Source: Tritrichomonas musculus
Lineage: Eukaryota > Parabasalia > Tritrichomonadida > Tritrichomonadidae
Length of the DNA: 64,000 bases
Direction: 5' to 3'
Assembly (NCBI GenBank): GCA_039105265.1
Contig: JAPFFF010000007.1
Coordinates: 2,046,001-2,110,000, forward strand
The notes under the pieces are model-generated. The model saw only the letters and a list, made by a program, of their open reading frames with translations, made no database searches and had not been told where the DNA came from. Positions 57,445 to 64,000 of the stretch are shown in pieces; position 1 is the first letter of the stretch, and every line of letters begins with the position of its first letter. The translations under genes were made by a program, and so were the position numbers.

Positions 57445-60400
57445 ATGAAAAAGGCAAAAGGACCTCTTCCTCCTCAGCCTCCAACACAAAATCTTCTTTC
57501 ATTAAATCTAAGGCAGAATTCAAAATTAAATTTAGCTATTCCAATTGATGTAGCAACGACACCAAATTCATCGAGAGGAAATTTTCAAGTTGATTCAGCA
57601 AGAAAAAGAAAAATAGAGAAAAAAAATTCGGCATCAGCATTATCCTCTCGTGGGGGCAACTTATCTCTAAATTTATTTAAAGACAGTCAACCAGAAACAG
57701 GAATTGAAAAAAAAGAATTAATATATATTAAATTTCATCTTAAAAAAGCTAAGGATTATGTTTTTGCTTTTGCTCAATTTAATCATTCATCAATAATTCA
57801 AGATTCCAAACTATTATCTGAGACTGAAAGTCTTTCGCAGTCTTTTCTTCCATTTCAAAAAGAAGCAAATGAATATTTTCATCAGCTTAATGAACTTAAA
57901 ACGCCAATTCAAAAAATACCCATCCAAACTCTCAAAGGGGTAACTTTTTCTTTTTTACAAAAATGGAAAGAATTTATAAGAATTATTGAATTAATTCGTG
58001 AGAATGGTTATGCTTCTATGTTTCATTACATATCATTAAAATTTCGAAAAATTGATTTTATTATTCATGATATTGTTTCAAATCAAAGAAGGAATTCTGT
58101 TCATGCAGAAACTCTTGAAAAAAGAGGTGGATGCCTTCAATCTCTTCTTCACAATCTTAAAAACAGTATTAAAGAACTTCTTTTAAACGTCCAAATTTCA
58201 TCTCTTGAACCAGACCGTCTTGATTTTTACATCAATGATATCAAAACATTCACAAGGCTATATAACGAAGCGCATTTCCAAGAATTTCCAAAAAGTGGAT
58301 GTATGCAAATAGAATTATCTCAGTTCAAAACAGAGGTAATGGCAGAATGTAGTGATATAATTGAAGCACTTCGTTCATCTTTCAACTTACATACAGATAT
58401 TGGTAAAATATTCAATGAATCTAACGAAATTACTCAAAGTCTTCAAAAAATATTAAATAAAATTAATCTGCCTCAAACTTTTTATACGGTTATACCAAAA
58501 GAAAAAATTGGATTGTCGCATTCTAACGATCAAAATTCCCAATCAAATGATATAAAAGGTGATATATCAAAAATAGAATCCTTTATTAACGAGAAAATGT
58601 CAAAGCCATCGATAGTTGGGCCTGTAAGTGCTTCAATTAATAATCCTGAAAAAAATATTGTCCTTTGTGCGAAACTTGAGGCCTACTTAGATAAACTCGA
58701 AGACAAGCTATTAATTGAAAAAGATCTAGAAAAAGATGTTTGGGACCGTTTAGATGTAATCCAAAATGAATTTTTTGAACGTTTGAATGTTGCTGAACAG
58801 CGTGTACAAACGTTCAAATTATATCAAAAAGAAATCGAAAATCAAGCATCAGAAATCTCTAATTTAATGGAAGAATCCAATGAGAAATCAGCTCAAATTT
58901 CGCGAACAAAAAGAGAATTTAACGACGAAATCGAAAGCTTGAAGCAAAAAATATCTGATCTTGAAAATGATAATAAAGAATCATTAAATGAAATTGAAAG
59001 AAAAAATGAGCTAATAAAAAGATTAAGGACAGAAAATGATAATAAAGCGGCACAAGAAACTCTCAATAGGATTGGAAAAAAGATGGGATCATTAATGAAT
59101 GATAATGAAGCTAATTTAGATTTTCATAAAGAAGATGAAAATATCCAAACTGTTGATAAAATGAGTGTTTTCATTCTTGAAAGAAGATGTCAAAAATGTC
59201 GTGAATACGAAGAAATGAGGAAAAATATTCGCAAAATTTTGGCAGAACTAATTGGACTCAAAGAAGGAGAAACGATTCTGCAAGCTATTGATCGTTTACG
59301 TGATGAAGTTGTTAAATTAAGAGATGACAATGCGAGATTATGTGAAGATAATGAAAAGGCATTGTTTGATATGACAGAACTTCGTAAATGTTTAGTTGAA
59401 GTTGTTTCTGATGCAGATAGAGACATGCTTAATGTTCCTAAATCGCTTGATGATAAAAATGCACAAGAAATAGCAAGAATTACTCGAGAAACATTAGAAA
59501 ATTTACGAAAATTCCATCAAGAAGAACTAAAGAAGCTAGAAGAAAATTTGAAAGGAAAGCATAATGCCGAACTTTTCGAGATATCAAACAAATTGAATCC
59601 GTTAAGTCGTAATTCAAAAGTATTATCGAAAGTTCGAAAAGATTACAATCAACAATCTGATAAAGATGAAAGCAATTCAGCAGAAGAAGATAATATTAAA
59701 GACTTAAGAGCTTCATTAATTAAAGCATCAAATTATAAAGACCTTGTTTTAGAACAATTAAAAATAGCAAATGAAAGAATGACTGAAACCGATGAACAAC
59801 TCAATTTTGCCAAAGAATTGCTTTACAAGGTTGAAAAATGGATGAATATCCAAAGCGAATTAACAACAGATAAAGTTCCAATTGATCAAGCATTAATTAT
59901 GATGATGGATGCAATCGAACACAAGCCCAATCCATTAGAAAAAGTTGTAAATAATCTCAACAATAAGCTTTATTTAATTGACAAAAACGTTCTTCTTATT
60001 ACTGATAGTGTTCAAAAAATGTTAAATAAAGATGGAATCGATCCAAGTCCAGAAAGAATGGAACTTTTCGAAAGGATAAATTATTTACAAGTTGAATTAA
60101 GTTTTGTTATTAGTAAGTATAAAGAAGCAACCGAACTTGCAATTGAGCAATCTCGTATCATATCAGAATGTCGAAGTACATTCAATACTATCGGTAAAAA
60201 AATGTTTCATGTTCTCATGAAAGATGATTCTATTTTCAATCCCAATTATAAAAATGAAGAAGGAGAGAATAAGGAAGCGAAAATTGATGAAATAATGCTT
60301 CAATGTTTAACAGCTGTTGATGATGTATCAAATCCAAATCAACGATTATTTATGCCAATTGTTGATTTGAATAACATGACGAAAGAAATCCGAAAAAATG

Positions 60401-60867
60401 CAAAATTGCCGCCTTCATTGGATCCTCTAGTTTATATTCCACTTCTTGATGAAACATTGAAGCAGTATCATCAAACAATCAAGGTTATTGAGGACCTTCA
60501 ACCTTCATTAATTTCCATCTTCAGTAATTTTGATTTCAAAGTTGATTCGATGGATCCAGAATGTTATCAATTTTCAATGCTGAGAGAAAATATTTTCCAC
60601 ATGCAAACTATCTTAATGCAGCAAATTGAAGGTGATGCTGTTAAGGTTGTTAATGATGTTATTCAAAGATTCGTGGCAATGTCCGCTTCATTTGTTTCAT
60701 CTATTGCTTCTGTTTCTTTCAAATCTTTCAGTTTACGAAATAAAGATGAAATAATGAAGTTTTGCGAGCAGCAGCAACAAAAGAATCAAAAAGATCCTTC
60801 TTCTAATATATATGTTGCAAGTAACAGTGTCGATAAATATAATCGACACCCATATTTCAAACTGTAA
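57445..60867 (+). CDS. Long coiled-coil protein (1140 aa)
   Basis: I do not recognise the family. Residues 1-90 are basic, Pro/Ser/Asn-rich and disordered. Residues 95-400 are helical with few heptads (for example KKAKDYVFAFAQFNHSS). Strong coiled coils cover about 415-555 (SLKQKISDLENDNKESLNEI) and about 580-790 (IDRLRDEVVKLRDDNARLCE). A further helical region runs to about 1110. One short CQKCREYEEMRKN segment near 584 has a single Cys pair, too little for a zinc finger. No membrane helix or signal is seen. A cytoskeletal or basal-body scaffold is the likely role, given how many such proteins trichomonads have in the axostyle and mastigont, but this is inference. Start is the first ATG. Confidence 0.85.
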   Translation: MKKAKGPLPPQPPTQNLLSLNLRQNSKLNLAIPIDVATTPNSSRGNFQVDSARKRKIEKKNSASALSSRGGNLSLNLFKDSQPETGIEKKELIYIKFHLKKAKDYVFAFAQFNHSSIIQDSKLLSETESLSQSFLPFQKEANEYFHQLNELKTPIQKIPIQTLKGVTFSFLQKWKEFIRIIELIRENGYASMFHYISLKFRKIDFIIHDIVSNQRRNSVHAETLEKRGGCLQSLLHNLKNSIKELLLNVQISSLEPDRLDFYINDIKTFTRLYNEAHFQEFPKSGCMQIELSQFKTEVMAECSDIIEALRSSFNLHTDIGKIFNESNEITQSLQKILNKINLPQTFYTVIPKEKIGLSHSNDQNSQSNDIKGDISKIESFINEKMSKPSIVGPVSASINNPEKNIVLCAKLEAYLDKLEDKLLIEKDLEKDVWDRLDVIQNEFFERLNVAEQRVQTFKLYQKEIENQASEISNLMEESNEKSAQISRTKREFNDEIESLKQKISDLENDNKESLNEIERKNELIKRLRTENDNKAAQETLNRIGKKMGSLMNDNEANLDFHKEDENIQTVDKMSVFILERRCQKCREYEEMRKNIRKILAELIGLKEGETILQAIDRLRDEVVKLRDDNARLCEDNEKALFDMTELRKCLVEVVSDADRDMLNVPKSLDDKNAQEIARITRETLENLRKFHQEELKKLEENLKGKHNAELFEISNKLNPLSRNSKVLSKVRKDYNQQSDKDESNSAEEDNIKDLRASLIKASNYKDLVLEQLKIANERMTETDEQLNFAKELLYKVEKWMNIQSELTTDKVPIDQALIMMMDAIEHKPNPLEKVVNNLNNKLYLIDKNVLLITDSVQKMLNKDGIDPSPERMELFERINYLQVELSFVISKYKEATELAIEQSRIISECRSTFNTIGKKMFHVLMKDDSIFNPNYKNEEGENKEAKIDEIMLQCLTAVDDVSNPNQRLFMPIVDLNNMTKEIRKNAKLPPSLDPLVYIPLLDETLKQYHQTIKVIEDLQPSLISIFSNFDFKVDSMDPECYQFSMLRENIFHMQTILMQQIEGDAVKVVNDVIQRFVAMSASFVSSIASVSFKSFSLRNKDEIMKFCEQQQQKNQKDPSSNIYVASNSVDKYNRHPYFKL

Positions 60868-61779
60868 CAAAAGTGTTACTTTTTATTTGTGATTTTTATA
60901 GATACCATGTAATATTTATTTTGTTTGTTTGTTTTTTTATGAATAAATGTTTGTATTTGATTGTTGTTTTTATTTTGAAATCATCATGAGTGAAAAATTT
61001 ATGTTTTAAATGAATTATTTCTGTTTGTACTATATAATAGTGATTTTGAATTTAATTTCAAATATATGAATTGGCATATTTAAAAAGTAATTATATTTTT
61101 AGAAATTCAATGAGCAGATTTTATTAATATTTTTGTAATCATTAATTTATGTATTTCAAGTATATATTGGTTAATTTCATTCAAATATATCTAATGATGC
61201 AGATAACGTCATTTATGTAAAAAATTTTAGGTTCAACAAAATTCAAAGTTTTCGAATTTTTAAATGAGTATAGTGAATTTTCTTTATCTAATAACGTATT
61301 TTTTATGAATATATTATTGATTATTTTCTAATTATTTTATAATCAAATTAATTTTATATTTTAAGGAATTAAACTTTAAATGAACTTCTAAATATAAATC
61401 GAGATATTTATTGCTTTTCAGGAGAAAAAAAACAATTAAAATTTTTATTACTTGAAAAAAATCAAATAAAAATCAAAAATTAATTTATATATAGAAATTT
61501 AGTTGCTATTCTTCAATAAAAATTAGAGTTTATCCTAAAATTATTAAAATAAAAGAACTTTCAAAAAAAGAATTGATTATATATTTTTTGAATTAAAACC
61601 ATAGAAAAAATACGAATTTGTAAAAGATGATTTATGGCATTTCACAAAAATGAATTGTCAACCACTAAAATTTTACCCATTTAATAGCCTTAACGAATAA
61701 TAATTAAATAATATGATGACAATTTTTTTAAATAATCATTCAAAAATTAAAACCATAAACAATATTAAAACGATTAAAA
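60868..61779. other. Intergenic, no gene seen
   Basis: About 900 bases of A/T-rich DNA between two plus-strand genes. Nothing is recognised. Confidence 0.55.
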
Positions 61780-63729
61780 ATGTCTGCAAATTCTTCTTTA
61801 CCATCTAATATTACCCCAATTTTTCAAAAAGCTTTTCAATGTTACAGAACCTTGTCATCAATCGATGTAAGCGAATACGAACGAGGAGCTGCGCAGCTTG
61901 TTTTCCCTGTTTTACCTATTCCAATGCTCAGTAAATTATGCTCCACAGCCGCTCAAATATTCAGTGAAGAACCAATTATTCTAAATTTACCACTCGATGA
62001 CCATGATGATAACGAAAATCAAGAATCAAATCAAAAAAAAGCATCAGGAATAATAATTGTTGGTGATCTTCACGGTCACATTCTGGATTTATTGCGAATT
62101 TTAAAAACTTTTGGATATCCTCCAAAATCTTCATATTTATTTTTAGGTGATATCGTTGATCGTGGTGATTTTTCAACAGAATCGGCTGTTCTAATTTTAT
62201 TAATGAAAGTTTTGTGGCCAAAAAATATTTATTTGATACGCGGAAATCACGAATTTCCAGATATGTGGGACAAATCAGGATTTTTTTATGAATTAAATAC
62301 TATTTATGGTAGTAACAGCAATAACAATCGAAACGCTGATAATAAGTCAATGAAAGCAGTTGATTCTTTTGCCAAAGCTTTTTCATTTATTCCGTTAGCA
62401 GCTGTATTATATGGAAAATTTCTATGTGTTCATGGTGGTATTGGTCCTCAATTTATGAACTACAAAAATTTAAATGAAATTGAACGTCCACTTACATGTT
62501 ATGATTTTGAGCCAGTTAGTTCTATTTTATGGTCAGACCCATCAGAATCGGTTGAAACATTTATGCCATCAACGCGAGGATCCGGATTTATGTTTGGCCC
62601 TAAAAGTCTCCATGATTTTCTTCAATCACAAAATCTTTCTCTCTTAATTCGTGGTCATCAATGTACTGATAAAGGAGTTGAATTCAATCTTAACAATCAA
62701 GTTGTGACTGTTTTTTCTGCCTCATTTTATTGTGGAAGGAAGCAAAATATGTCTGGTGTTTTAGTCATTAATGGTGTTAATGATAAAGGAGAATGCCAAT
62801 ATAAAAGTGCCACATTCCCAGTTTTACGATATATTCAACGTTGTGAAGCATCATTCCTCTTTAGCTCGAGTGAAAACTCACTTGTATTTAGTTCCCGTGC
62901 TGTTAAATTGAATCTTCCTCCTAGCCCGCCTTTACCTCCTCCAACGCCTCCTGTTTCAGGACAACCAACATCGCCTTTTAGTTCATCACCAGAAAAATTG
63001 CCACCTAATCCAAATCCATCTGCATCGCCTAATAACTCACTAAAATCAAAATCAAAAAATCAAAATGTAAATCCCAATTTTAATAATAGTGCACCAGTAA
63101 GCAAAGCTCTTCCGCATTTACCAAATGCTAAACCGATATCAAATACAGATTTGGTTGCTGTATCTTCAGCACCTTCGATGAAGCATGCCATTGGCATTCC
63201 CACTCCATCCCCCAGGCCAAAAGACAAAATTATTCCTAGATACCGAAACAATAGTTGTACCTCCAAAGATTATCAGCAATATAATAATCTAAACAGCCGA
63301 AGTAAATTACTTGCTGCAGACTCTAATGACCTTTTCACAAATGAGACTCTCTCAAATCTCAATCCTAATATTGCTTACAACTCTCCTCTAATTTCACAAG
63401 CAAGCTCAGCTTCAACGCCTATACAAAAAAATGATTTATACGAACCATCTCATATTTTTACGTCCAGCCATGAAGTTCCAGCTTGTGAACCAAGAAAGAA
63501 AGGAAAATCATCACAGCAAATGACTCAAAAAGCGCAAATGCAACAGAAACAGCAGCTTGGATTAAAAATAAATCCTGGATTGAAGAAGGCTAACCTTTCA
63601 AATTCTTCAACAAACCTTTTTGAACAGACTTCAGCTAAAAATCCATCAGCAATGGTTGTTAATACAAGAAAGAGAAATGTTGATAGAGGAGTTCCTAGAA
63701 ATATATATAGAAAATCTGTTCCCGTGTAA
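61780..63729 (+). CDS. PPP-family Ser/Thr phosphatase with long disordered tail (649 aa)
   Basis: Removes phosphate from Ser/Thr with two metal ions. The catalytic domain covers about 85-350 and has every core motif: GDLHG at 95-99, GDIVDRG at 123-129, RGNHE at 154-158, the metal-binding His in HGG at 218, and RGHQ at 291-294. It resembles PP1/PP2A-type enzymes but has an insert of Asn/Ser residues at about 175-190 and an extra acidic loop (DDHDDNENQESNQ) just before the first motif. The tail from about 375 to 649 is Pro, Ser, Asn and Gln rich, with PPSPPLPPPTPP near 386-397; this may bind SH3/WW-like partners or localise the enzyme. Such tails are common in trichomonad phosphatases. The catalytic residues are intact, so it should be active. 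Confidence 0.93.
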   Translation: MSANSSLPSNITPIFQKAFQCYRTLSSIDVSEYERGAAQLVFPVLPIPMLSKLCSTAAQIFSEEPIILNLPLDDHDDNENQESNQKKASGIIIVGDLHGHILDLLRILKTFGYPPKSSYLFLGDIVDRGDFSTESAVLILLMKVLWPKNIYLIRGNHEFPDMWDKSGFFYELNTIYGSNSNNNRNADNKSMKAVDSFAKAFSFIPLAAVLYGKFLCVHGGIGPQFMNYKNLNEIERPLTCYDFEPVSSILWSDPSESVETFMPSTRGSGFMFGPKSLHDFLQSQNLSLLIRGHQCTDKGVEFNLNNQVVTVFSASFYCGRKQNMSGVLVINGVNDKGECQYKSATFPVLRYIQRCEASFLFSSSENSLVFSSRAVKLNLPPSPPLPPPTPPVSGQPTSPFSSSPEKLPPNPNPSASPNNSLKSKSKNQNVNPNFNNSAPVSKALPHLPNAKPISNTDLVAVSSAPSMKHAIGIPTPSPRPKDKIIPRYRNNSCTSKDYQQYNNLNSRSKLLAADSNDLFTNETLSNLNPNIAYNSPLISQASSASTPIQKNDLYEPSHIFTSSHEVPACEPRKKGKSSQQMTQKAQMQQKQQLGLKINPGLKKANLSNSSTNLFEQTSAKNPSAMVVNTRKRNVDRGVPRNIYRKSVPV

Positions 63730-64000
63730 TTTTAACATATTATTTTATCCTTGTGCGTGAATATGTTTGTTTTGTATGAATTGACTTTTTGATAACATAT
63801 GGAAAAATTTACTCTTCAAAAAAGGTTTATTTCCTTATGTTTTCATTTTAATCGTCATTTGATTATCTTCTACTCCTATTGTATTGTAAAATTTATATTA
63901 TAGTTTTGAATTCTTTTGATGTTTTTTTAAAAAGTTTAACTTTTTGATATTTCACTGAATCTTATATCTTGAGTTATATGATATAGGTAGATCTCTCTGC
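63730..64000. other. 3' flank of the phosphatase gene
   Basis: A/T-rich DNA to the window edge. No gene or repeat is recognised. Confidence 0.5.

Noticed and set aside
1-64000. CRISPR arrays, rRNA genes, riboswitches, bacterial operons
   Set aside because: None is seen. Repeats lack regular spacers, and gene content is eukaryotic throughout.

Overview
This window looks like nuclear DNA from a parabasalid protist. A trichomonad is most likely, and a Tritrichomonas-type genome is my best guess. The pointers are: very A+T-rich intergenic DNA full of poly-A/poly-T runs; long protein genes with no visible introns; ankyrin proteins of the DUF3447 type that is expanded in trichomonads; a protein ending in what looks like the IBP39-type initiator-binding domain (IBD), known from Trichomonas; TCA-Py-(T/A) initiator-like motifs a few bases upstream of several ATGs; and stop codons that often run into TAAA. 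Eukaryotic cell biology is clear from WDR35/IFT121, dynein-2 light intermediate chain, EB1, NAP1 of the WAVE complex, AP-3 sigma, a BEACH protein and a PPP phosphatase. The species is inferred, not proven.

Layout: 0-5 kb holds a DUF3447 ankyrin gene (minus), a small unknown gene (plus) and a GT-C-like multi-pass membrane protein (minus). 5.0-7.2 kb is decayed coding sequence with a perfect 28-bp hairpin. 7,237-12,019 is a DNA transposon of the pogo/Tigger branch of Tc1/mariner: 47-bp terminal inverted repeats (45/47 identical), TA at both ends, an open transposase, and a 2.9-kb non-coding tail carrying two smaller MITE-like insertions. 12.7-20.7 kb has a START-domain protein, a coiled-coil/Ser-Lys-Glu repeat protein and a large ankyrin protein. 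21.3-25.4 kb has the IBD protein and a Pmp-like type I surface protein (both minus). 25.8-32.7 kb has WDR35/IFT121 (minus) divergent from NAP1 (plus). 33.4-38 kb has a flavodoxin, tRNA-Glu, a Sel1-repeat protein and EB1. 38.1-45 kb is one BEACH gene. 45.4-49 kb has dynein-2 LIC, a second identical tRNA-Glu, AP-3 sigma, a gene-poor stretch and tRNA-Leu. 49.2-54.9 kb is a giant receptor-type adenylyl cyclase (minus). 56-64 kb has a small unknown gene, a coiled-coil protein and a PPP phosphatase.

Functional links: WDR35/IFT121 and dynein-2 LIC both serve retrograde intraflagellar transport; EB1 serves microtubule ends; NAP1 serves WAVE-driven actin; AP-3 sigma and the BEACH protein serve endosome/lysosome traffic; the cyclase and phosphatase serve signalling. 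They do not form an operon-like unit; gene order looks like ordinary packed protist genes. I saw no CRISPR, rRNA or clear viral element. The most unusual items are the transposon with its nested elements, the WDR35 protein without its first propeller, the IBD protein, and a split palindrome motif shared by two intergenic sites.
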